Of a DNA stretch of 64,000 nucleotides, positions 48,691 through 60,000 are shown piece by piece. How positions within the stretch are numbered: the stretch's first letter is position 1; every line of letters starts with the position of its first letter. A program made the position numbers and the translations under genes. The notes beneath the pieces were generated by a model. That model had not been told where the DNA came from, did not search any database, and saw only the letters and a program-made list of their open reading frames with translations. The stretch is from Terebella lapidaria (lineage: Eukaryota; Annelida; Polychaeta; Terebellida; Terebellidae), in NCBI GenBank assembly GCA_949152475.1, contig OX424567.1:26189402-26253401 (forward strand), given 5' to 3'.

Positions 48691-49011
48691 ATATATGTTG
48701 TACCTCTCGCCAAAGAGCAACTCTGGTCAAATGCTTTTCATGCTTGTTTTCTTTTTCTCTTACTAGTATAGCGTATCCAGTGATATAATGAATTGAATGA
48801 GCTTGTTTCAGAAATCATTCCTCGTTCGTTTATAGTGTTCCTGACATATTGACATCAAACTGAAATCTAATGGCCTGACTGGCGCAGTACTTATTCGAAT
48901 CAACACATGATAGTTTTAGATTATCATGTTTATATCATACATCCACGTCATACATAAACATTGCTTCAACATTTGCATGAACTTTACACATGTATTAAAT
49001 CATAAAACAAA

Positions 49012-49108
49012 TACTAACTTTTGGTTTCGGTGAATACGTGAAAATATGTACCTCTCGCAAGAGGTACATTTATTTACGTATTCACCTCACCAAAAGTCAA
49101 TATTTGTA
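49012..49108. repeat. Long hairpin, ~45-nt arms with 4-nt loop
   Basis: CTTTTGGTTTCGGTGAATAC then ATATGTACCTCT folds back on AGAGGTACAT then GTATTCACCTCACCAAAAG around a CGCA loop. Only a few positions are unpaired. It could be the end of a snap-back MITE or an intramolecular duplication. Confidence 0.85.
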
Positions 49109-49319
49109 TAATATTGCCAAGTCCAAAATGGGGCGTTTTTCGGCGAAAATGGTGCCATTTTGAAAATAATGCGAAAATCAAAATTTAAAAAAGTTTCTCT
49201 CTTTAAAAACTTTTTTAGTATTTTTGTGCAAAATTTCAGAAAAATTTGACCGTAAACTTCAAAGATGAAAAAATGTGGACGACGGACGTCAGACGAATTT
49301 AGGTCTGGTAACCTAAAAA

Positions 49320-49445
49320 TTGTGATAAAGACCGTCAAACCCTGTAACTCATAGTTCAGATAAGGAGCGTCAAACCTTGTATTACATAGTCAACATAATA
49401 CCGGTAAGCCCTGTATTACATACAAAAGTGAGGGCCGTCAAACCG
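49320..49445. repeat. Decayed minisatellite, right segment
   Basis: GACCGTCAAACCCTGTAACTC, GGAGCGTCAAACCTTGTATTACATAG-like pieces continue the array seen at 44.0-45.2 kb, which supports insertion of the intervening 4.1-kb element. Confidence 0.65.
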
Positions 49446-51011
49446 CCCCCACTCCACCCCTAGTTATTATGCTCCTGGGCCACGGTATCACAGCTGCATT
49501 TGCCATCAAGGCGGAAATATATGGTTTATTGGGAAAACGACGTCAAACACCTTTCTGTCTGATCGACAGGCGACGACGTGAGGGTCTGTGTTTACTGTCT
49601 ATAGTAAATATCATTCATTCCCGGCCCCTCAGGGCCGGGTATATGTGATTGTCGTTGACCTCACCCTATGTATCTCCTGTCTTCCGATTTCTCCGGACGA
49701 CTCTCTTAGATTCAGCATACACTGGTGTGGGTTTCGCAAATTTGCGATAAAACCCGGTACATCCCGTTAAACTGATCGAAGAACACTGCTGTCTTTAATG
49801 TATTAATAACAGTAATTGCATGACAATGGAGAGCGCTGTTTTGAATTAGTTTGCGGCTGGTATGCGCAAGTGCAATTACCGAATCTCCTACCAGTTATCT
49901 TGGAACTCGCATAAGTCTGACCTGGTTTAATTACTATAATTACCTATATTACTACGCCAACACGTAACCAGTAGAAATATGTTGTATTGCAGCGATGGAC
50001 AGTGATACATTAGTTGTAATCATTTCAGACAATAGTTTGAAATTCTCTTTCCGAATTGATTTCATTGTATCAGGCCTATTAGGCTACTTCTCTGGATATC
50101 ACTGGGGATTATTTGTTGGCAATGAGCTTAGTCTATAGCATAATGAATGTGAAGCATGAAAATTGCTTTACAAGCGCGACCGCATTAAATAGCCAAGACC
50201 ACCGTGACGAAGCCGAGCTTTTACCGTACACCAGTCGTTGAAATAATTAGCTAATAAAGGCATAATTTTCCTATTTTATATGAACCCTATTATATAATTT
50301 CATTATTCCCAGGGGCCTAGGGTGCAGAAACTACACATCTATTCATTGTAATAGGCCTAAACGTATTCATCAAATCCTGCCACCTGTTTATAAATATTGA
50401 ATGATTTGTGCATCATTCATGATAGGCTGTTATGCCCTATCGATAATTTTCTTGCATATCTACGGGAAGGGGTTAGACCCGACCAGATTGCGGAAAGTGT
50501 TAAGAAGATTATAAAGGCGCTTTGTGTATGATGTTTGGAGGATATTGGTAATGCGGGATTTTAAACTAGAAGGTTCAGAGTTCTGGGGCGACTTATGGAA
50601 CTGGAATTCAGTGGGATGTTTTTAACAGAGCCCGGCTAGCAATCTTGGTATCTGACAAAGATACAGTACATCTAAATAGACTTGGGGGAGATGAATTGGC
50701 TGAGGATGCACACAATTTCAACACAATTTCCCATATCATTTACTTTGATGTGACTGATTGTCTGACTTTCTGTATGAACTGCATACATATCGGTATGACT
50801 TATTCATATGGAAATAAAATGTGTACCCAAGTTTTATGGGACATCTTCTTACAATGTGAACTCGACATTCAGTATTGTGAGTCCATAGAAAACATGTAAA
50901 TATAAAAGGGCCGGGTTTTCTGCCATGTTTTTCTAAAAACATGGCGTTATACTTGTTCATATTGTTGATGCGGTGCTGCCGAATGTACGTGATATCCCGA
51001 GAGGCGCTCTG
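49446..51011. other. Region downstream of the SLC16-like gene, no gene assigned
   Basis: Contains the probable 3' UTR of the minus-strand SLC16-like gene. The plus frame at 50645-50899 has no recognised domain. No clear polyadenylation hexamer was found close to the stop codon. Confidence 0.4.
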
Positions 51012-54000
51012 TTAGGTAGTCCGAGTCGTACTCGTACGCATCAGTCCTTTCTCAACCAGAGTCAGCACTCCGCCCATGACACCACTCCCAGCACAAATCG
51101 CCATGGGGATAGTGTAGCTACTCGTGACGTCATAGAGTAGACCTGCAAACACATGACAGCACGTCAGGATCAGGTGTTTTTTACTAGGTGAATACACAAC
51201 CTTCAGTATGAATTATTTGAACAGTCGTAACAGTTATATGGCCCGTTGGAACGCAAATGAAAGATATGCATCGAAATGAATGATTACCTCTAGGACAGTG
51301 GTGGGTCAGGGTGGAAGCTTACCGAAGACAATAGGCAGGAACGTGAGCAGTGCGTACGTGACCATCATGAAAAGCATTAGGGCTCGAGCGAACAACTCCT
51401 GTCCCACGGCCGAGATCGTGATGACGTTCATCAGACAGAGGTTAGGGTTGTAGAGGACCGTCATCAGGATGCCCATGACGTAGACGGACGCGGTGGAAGG
51501 GACAAAGGTGCACACAAGTACAATGAGAGAGCAGATGAGACTGGTCGCTCCCACGTAATAGGTGACGTCCACTTTGTTGAGGGAGACGAGCCAGCCGTGG
51601 AAGGGGCGCGAGGGGAGGTCGATGACGCCCATCACCGTCAGCAGCAGGGACACTTGGGGTACGGTGAAGCCGAGTGAGACGGCTAGCGGGGGGATGAAGA
51701 GAATTAGCAGGTAGTTGGCGACGACACACAGACAGCGACCGGCCGCGAACACGTGGAACCTCGGCATACATGCGAGCAGCTTGAAGGACTGTCTGATGGT
51801 GTACACTCGTACCTCAGGAAGGGGTTCCACTTGAACCTCGGCCTTGTGGAGGGAGCCGTTCTCCACCGTGCTGTTTGACTTCGTGAGACCGTAGTCAACT
51901 GAGGCCTCCTGTCCAATACTTGCTCGCGAACTGTTTCTGGAATTGGTGTCTCCGGATTTTGTCAATCGATTTTCACCGAGCAAAGGTTCTGTCTTGGAAA
52001 TGCTATCACATGGATTAGCTTCCGCTGTGGTATCATCGTGTATTTCGTCTTTTGTGTGTACACCATTAATGCAGCTGCACTGGTAATATGACGGCGGTCT
52101 GAAGAGCATCGCGGAAACCATGGGATGCAAGTGGCAGGCCCCTAGAATCAACATAGCGCCTCGGAAGCCGTAGTTACTCAGTAACACTTTCAGGATCTGG
52201 GGGATGACGAACTGGCCAGTACTGGCACCGATGAAGGCCAGACCACTGGCAATACTCAATTTTCTGTCGAAATATACACCCAGAACCACGATACCCGTGT
52301 ACATGGTGAATGTCGATCCGATACCTGATGAAATATAAATATAAAACAACATTGTTTCTATAGCAACGTGCATGTCTATTAGTTCTGTTTTTGTCAATGT
52401 CAATACTGGACTCGTCTCGTAAAGTACTTTTGTGAACAGTGAGTATCTTACCTCCCAGGATGCCGAAGATGATAATGAAGAAATAAACATTCGGGGAGAA
52501 ATATTGCAGAGTCAATGACAGGCTAAAGGAAACACCGGCTATCAAACTTAGAGTCCTCTCGCTGACTTTCCCCGTGATCAGAGCCTGTACGAACACTAAG
52601 AAACAAAATTAATATTTGACGCTCTCAGGCCGCCGACGGCCGCGTGGCTGTATCTCCCTGTTGCCCTATCATCGTTATTAGCCAAAATACAAGTTTGTTA
52701 CCACACACAAATCACATCATTGACCATCAAGTCCAACCAGTGAAAGGATGTCAATCATAAATATACTTCAACTGTTATTGTTATATGCAGTAATTCTCTT
52801 CACCAAAAACATTTGAGGATAAACTTGTCTCGAGAATGGAATATAGAATTAAATCCTTGTTATTTATATTAAATGACTGGTGAAATTCATGCCACTTCAT
52901 AGTACTAGAAATCTGTTTTCGTAAATGCGGTGTCAGCAATTTTCATTTTCATGGTTACGATGAAATGCTTCCAAGGCATCTTTAGGCCTGGCGTTTAGTT
53001 ACTGCAGAAATCTCAACTGGACATAAGCTTTCCCTCATGTAGTTCAATAATAAATGTAGCTCACCTAAACTGTTTTGATGCGGGTATTAATAACCTTAAC
53101 ACTAGTGACATCCATGCCATAGGCGTAGATATGGGGGGGGGGGTTCCTTTTCACCTGAAACTCCAGGCTGAAACCCAATGGTTGTGTCGGTACAGAAATG
53201 TCACAATACTTGATTGGGATATGGCGCACAATCATGTACTATCATGGTATAATTTGGTACTATTTGGTAGTAATGGTAGAAAAAAAAATCATTTCGGATT
53301 TAATAACAAGTGTTTGATTAATGAAAGGTGATTTTAATGATTTGTGTGAAATTTATACAGGAGGCCAGAAAGCTACCACAGAACATGAAAAGGGCCCTGT
53401 CAGCGGGCCCCAGACCCCCGGCCGCGAGGTGTTTTGCCGAGCTCGCTTTTGGTCTCCTCCCCTAAAGCCTGGATCTTCCCCTGGATGCACTACTCTCTCC
53501 ATTTAGTATGATATACATTGATACTACTTCAATTACCAAAGGTACTTGCGGTTATATTTTCGATCACATTCATGAATTCGCATTTTTGATAGGTGTCGCA
53601 TGTTCAAGGACCTCTTGGTTCGAATTTGAGTCATACTTTGTAATCCAGTAGTATTCAAAATAAAATTGAGGAAAAGGGGCATGAAATACATACTTTCGGA
53701 TAGGATATATTCTCAGAAAAAAAGTCCATAACAGAGATATTGACACACAAAAATTTACAGCCATACTTCACTAGGTATCTCCAGAATTCATCTCAGGTGC
53801 TCCTAGAATTCACAAAAATACAAAATTTCCTCGGGGGCTTACGGCGCCCCCCGTGCCCCCAGACCGAATTGGGGCTTCACTTGCTGTTTCTCGAGCCTCC
53901 CTTTCCGAGCCTCTATCTACGCCCATGCATGTTAACTTATTCAGTAATAGTAATGTGTTTTCGAAAAAGCACTGACTTCACTGCTACATACTGTTACACA

Positions 54001-57000
54001 TATAGTGTCCGCTTTTTAGAAGTACAACCAGTTAGAAAGATCACAGACCAAAAACTAGAGATCTCATACAATTGTGAGTAGGAAAACTCAAATACTTACT
54101 ATCTAGATCAATCTAATCAAAATTATTATTGCAGCCGCACAATCTCTACTAAACAAAAGCTTTGTCTTGTTTAGTCAATAATAAGTGTTTCTCGCTATAA
54201 CGATTCTCATTATGGGCAATCATAGAATTAATTAGTGACATTGTCAACTTAATCAGTAATATTAATTTGTTTGGCACAAAACCATCAGCTCTTTACACTT
54301 TCTCACACATCCAGTGTAATTTTTAAAACACATTCGATCGGGTTTGTAACATCCAACTCATCACCTATTAAAAATTTATTCAATCTTTTCGAGAGAAAAG
54401 GGGGAATAGTTCAGAATGGTTGGTCAATTACCACTCTTGACGTTCGAATGATGCAAGTCATGTTTGTCGTAGGGGCTCTTTGCTTCATAAAATGTGTCGC
54501 CAATCGGTCATTTTGATTGTTATGACCAGCGAAATCGATAGATGTCTTGCTCTCACCATGCGATACGTGTAAAGTCATTCGGGTTATTCTATCCTCAGAA
54601 TATAAATCGCTAAAATGATCCAGAGCACTTCCAAAGATGAGTATCCCAATTAATTACGCCCAAATGATCCAATGATACGCCCAGACACTCAAGGTGCTCT
54701 GAAGTCATTTTTGATTGTGCAATAAAACCAGAACAGAAGTCTTCCCATACAGCTAGTGTATACACCTTTATCTCGTAGCTAAGCAGCATGATATTTCATG
54801 GATATCTCAATGACACGTCCTTGAGTTTGAGCACTGAATGTCATCCAAATATCTGCCTTAATAAACGTCTTATATGCTCACAATACAAATCCAAGCTGAA
54901 TTTTATCCGCAGAAACCCGTTTACACATTTGCACTTAAGCTCAAACATGGCCTTAAGGTTTACTACTCAAGGTATTTTGAGTTCAACTCCAAGGTCATCG
55001 AAAGATTCCGTATAAATACCCAAAGCTGTTCATAATACAATCCTAAGCTTTAAAAAATTAAATACGAATGTCTCTGGACATTAGCCTTAGAAGGTATATT
55101 TCGGCAAACTCATGGGAGATTCAGAAAATGTTTCAGACCTTGAAGGACGGATGACGGATAAAAATCTACGACAATAGCTCATCGGGTGTTTATCTGAATA
55201 ACAATCAAAATGGGATGAGAAATGCGCTCTGTAGAGCGCTCACAAGAAATCTTCGCGGACACAGACGCGCCCGACACGGAACGAACGAAAAACCCATGTT
55301 TCCCGCCGACCTTCCTTCGGGGGATACAAATGGTTAAATTAGTGTTTTCTAATTCACTAACAGTGATAGCAAAACTAAAAGCATCAGCTATATACTCCTA
55401 CCCACATGCAGTTAATTCGTTTTTGAATTGCAACCAGCAGGAATGATCACAGACCTGGAGATTCCACATATTAACTAATTAACTTCTGGAAAAAAAACAT
55501 ATGTTTTGTGTCTATAGGCATTGCTCAGAATGCATAGCCATCGCAGACATCCCATAATTACCACCCCTGAAAGTGTTCTCACAAGTCATGTGTGTCGAAA
55601 TAGTATGTTTTAATAAAAAAAATTATCCCACCCGAATGAGATATCTATATGCTATCTGTAAAGCGTTCACGAGAAAAATGTCTGCGTCTCCCAGACCTTG
55701 CTTAATGTTAAAAGTGAGATTGTCTACATTTGCAAGACAAGCCTCTAGTCTGATGCTAATAAACAGCGCGGTCGGAGATTGTGGTCACTTACCGGCGACA
55801 CAGCAGGTTGCCATGAAGATGCTGAACATGATTGCTGAGAGAGCCGAGCTGGCGCTGTACATGTCTATCACCTCCACAAATATCACTCCATAGACACTGA
55901 AGGACCCTAACGACCAGAACGTGTTGATGGCGGCACCTGGCAAAGCAACCCAACGTTAGCATTGACGACGTGGATACGCCAACTCTGACATGTAGTTTAC
56001 TGATTCATTCATTATATGATAATACATGTAATAAAATATCATAAATACATGATCAAAATCAAAGTTTATATAACGACAAGGTTTGACATACTATAATCAT
56101 TGCACATGGAGTGAAACGTTTTAGCTTTACATGTTCGAATTTCATAGTATGACATACCATAAATACTCAGAGGCTTGCACGATTTGTCATATATACAAAA
56201 ACGCAAAAAGGTTAGATGACACATACATGGAAGACGAACATATTGCTTCGGATTTCCATCGCGGTCTAAAGTCAAGTTCATATGTCAGTGAAACACGCTT
56301 TTTGGCCGTAGTTTTGTTTTCAATAATCGGATCAACTTGAAATTTTGAAAGTGTCTTAACGTACTAGTAAAGTGTGAATATGATATTGAGTTATATGAAA
56401 GAGCTCATTGATCTGCGCAAAATGGTTTCACGGCATATCAATATTACTATCCGTTCAAAAGTTACAGCCATTTGAAACTGCCATTTCCACTACATGAAAA
56501 TGGGATTCAAGTTTTCACTAAATGCCCGTATTATTCGACTCATACCTGAAGTTTTGTATAGTATAATTTCGATTAAATCGACATTAAACTCGGGGTTTAT
56601 TGACTGTCAACTTCTGGTTTAATTTTTCACAAAACACGCAATTTTTGTTTGGGTTTCGGGTCGTTAGATTTACCATTAAATGTCACATTTAGTGACACGT
56701 TACTCGAAGGTTTGGGGAATATTAGTTGAATTTACTGAAAATCCAACTCAATTAAATTGACGTAAACCTTGGGAAAACCCTCAGCTTTTCAAGGGTTTAA
56801 TTCAAATTAAATCACTCTGAACATACGTTTTCTGGAAATAAACCATAATTATACTCGGAAGTTTTATATATGAATAATTCTGATTAAATGATAAGCCAAC
56901 TTAAACCCAACGTAAATTATGATAATACTGGGAAGTTTTATGTATAAATATTTGTGATTAAATGATAAGCCCGGCACTACATAACAGAAGCCACTTGAAA

Positions 57001-60000
57001 AGTTTTAGCAGCTCATTAATATGCAAATAAGATGTTAATAAGAATTCATGACCACATGAGGGGAATAAATTTTAATTAGGATATTCAACCCAAGATATAG
57101 TGATTCTTATTGAAGGTTCTGACGATCTGACTAGTGCCTATTATTATGTACCATACATAATCAATATCCACACAACCTATACTGTTGCTATTGTTACCAG
57201 TCGTTCCCTATAGCCGTAGTTACCCATGGTTGCCATGGCCAATAACTGCCAAGTCAATCTATCCGGATACTTTCTGTCGATTATTTATGAATTAAATTAA
57301 TATAGAACTCAAGTTGGCACCATTTCTGTTTGTACATGCCTTGTTCTAAGTGAGTTTTTAGCCCTAGCAACCATGGTTGCTATGGGCCATACCGGATCAC
57401 TGATTACCATATACATAGAATGCTGATCACAACAGAAAAAGTGAAAACACTGATTATTCCTATTGAAAACTGTATGGAATAAGTTTTGATGAATAAGCAT
57501 AAATTAATTAAATGAAAGTACCTAATTAAAACAGCTTCCCCGATGTTTTCATGTATATTTGCATACTTTGAAAAAGCAAATTTGCCGATTTCAGTCTTTA
57601 AAGTGCTGTAACTTTTGAACGGATTGTGATAATTACATGCCGTAAAGACAGTTTTGCTCAGATCAAGGAGATCTTTCATATAAGTTCATATCATATTTGC
57701 GCTATACAAGTACTTTAATTGGATATCATGCGGCAATTTTCCACCAAATTTCAGAATTGTTATCTCAAAAAAATAGAAAAAGTTAGCAATCTACCCCAAT
57801 GTTAAAATTTCAGTACAGAATGGTGACTTTTGGTGAAAAAAGGAAAACATTGATGAAAAATCGCGACATGATACCCAATCAAGACACACAAAATTTCAAA
57901 GTGATAGGATGAAAAAAAATAGGATGAAAAATTATGGTCCGTAGTACGATGGCTCCTTACCGCCAATTATATTCCTGCATTTCTCACCCCGTCTATAATT
58001 ATCACCTCACAATATTCACCGCATTTATAATTTCCACCCCATCTATAATTATCACCTCACAATATTCACCGCGTTTATAATATCCACCCCATCTCTAATT
58101 ATCACCTCACAATTTTCACCCCGTTTATAATTTCCACCCCATCTCTAATTATCACCTCACAATTTTCACCGAGTTCAAAATATCCACCCCATCTATAATT
58201 ATCACCTCACAATATTCACCGAGTTTATAATATCCACCCCATCTCTAATTATCACCTCACAATTTTCACCCCGTTTATAATTTCCACCCCGTCTACAATT
58301 GTCACCTCATAATTATCACCGCGTTTATAATTTTCACCCCGTTTATAATTATCACCTCACTTCATGAACATCTGCAGCCCTAGAGCAACAAGATGCTTGT
58401 GGAAATGCCTCTACAGCTACCGAATTGAAGCGCATATAAGGACAGGTCCTTATATGTGGACTTGTCCATTATCACAATATATCGAAAATTCAAAACATGT
58501 TCACTTATAAGGAGACGGTCTTTTATCCAAACATAAAACACCCCGTTTATTCATATATAAGGACACTATATGCACTACTATAAACTGAAGAATTGGGGCC
58601 TAATTAAATTATTGGCGCAATTAATTTTGTCCCTTTGAGTGATACACAATTCGCTGTAGGTCTATAACACATACATTCAACTAGAATACAATTTAAATTT
58701 AAGACCACAAGATTATTCGAGATTAATATGCTGAACATGGTATACGTAGTGGTACGTGCTACATGTGTTCTAGTTGCGTCATTTGTCACAACTTATAATC
58801 ATCGACATGCAAAATGTCCTTATATGTGGGTCAGATGTTTTACAGGCAGTTTCTAAAGAAAGTTCTCATATAAGGACATGTTTTTATGTCCGGATAAAAG
58901 GAAGTGCTCATATATGAGGACATGTCCTTATATGCGCGTCAATACGGTACACAGAATACCAAGAGTGTTCATAGTAAGACTCAATGCACCAATTGAAATT
59001 TTGTACCTAGTAATAATTGTGATCAATTCATAATTATAAACTCGGTGATAATTCTGAGGTGTTAATTATAGACGGGGTGGAAATTATAAACGGGGTGAAA
59101 ATTCTGAGGTGATAATTATAAACGGGGTGTAAATTATGAACGGGGTGAAAATTCTGAGGTGATAATTATGAACGGGGTGTAAATTATAAACGGGGTGAAA
59201 ATTGTGAGGTGATAATTATAAACGGGGTGTAAATTATAAACGCGGTGGTAATTCTGAGGTGATAATTATGAACGGGGTGTAAATTATAAACGGGGTGAAA
59301 ATTGTGAGGTGATAATTATAAACGGGGTGGAAATTATAAACGCGGTGGTAATTCTGAGGTGATAATTATGAACGGGATGTAAATTATAAACGGGGTGAAA
59401 ATTGTGAGGTGATAATTATAAACGGGGTGGAAATTATAAACGCGGTGGTAATTCTGAGGTGATAATTATGAACGGGGTGTAAATTATAAACGGGGTGCAA
59501 ATTGTGAGGTGATAATTATAAACGGGGTGGAAATTATAAAGGCGGTGGTAATTCTGAGGTGATAATTATGAACGGGGTGTAAATTATAATATTTAAATGG
59601 GGTGAGAAATACACGAACGTAATTGGCGGTAATGAGCCACCGTACAAAAGCCTGTTTCACATGAACATGAACATCACTTAAGGGTAGAAAATATTGCATG
59701 CCTACGTACGACTTAGTATCTGCTAAGTACGACTTAGTATCTGCTACGTACCACTTAGTATCTGCTACGTTCGACTTAGTATCTCACATGTAGAAGACTG
59801 ATTATCTCACAAGAAAAGGTTACGTTTGTATTAATATATCCTACTTAGATTGCTGAGTTACAGTACTAGTATCTATTAGCATGATTAAGTTATATGTGAT
59901 AGTATTTCATTACTTAATACGTAACGTATGAGTCCGAGAGAAACGTTTCATTTTTTGTGGCACGAACGCGATGCCATACCATGATGTCATCAACTACTTA

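Larger units (their letters stand above)
45213..49319 (+). mobile_element. 4.1-kb TIR element related to the satellite elements (copy d), inserted in a minisatellite
   Basis: Left end AAAATAGCATAAGTGCTAAG then ATGTTACCAGACAATGG; right end GGTCTGGTAACCTAAAAATTG. The right 200 bp (GCCATTTTGAAAATAATGCG, ATTTCAGAAAAATTTGACCG, GTGGACGACGGACG) matches the tails of copies a and b. The interior lacks the 134-bp satellite. Instead it has three ~290-bp diverged direct repeats (about 46.9-47.7 kb, sharing ATCGCCCAAGGTCGAA and GTAAGGGTCATCA), repeated AATCAGTTTGTGGGGA blocks (about 45.65, 48.10, 48.45 kb), and hairpins. No transposase was found. Confidence 0.6.

Noticed and set aside
50645-50899. 84-codon plus ORF downstream of the SLC16-like gene
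   Set aside because: No recognised domain, and it overlaps the likely 3' UTR of the minus-strand gene.
53610-53640. GGTTCGAATTTGAGTC as a tRNA T-arm
   Set aside because: No matching A box, anticodon stem or acceptor stem nearby.
54590-55195. A further short element ending GACGGATGACGGATAAAAAT
   Set aside because: The right end looks element-like, but no matching left end was found, so the boundaries cannot be supported.
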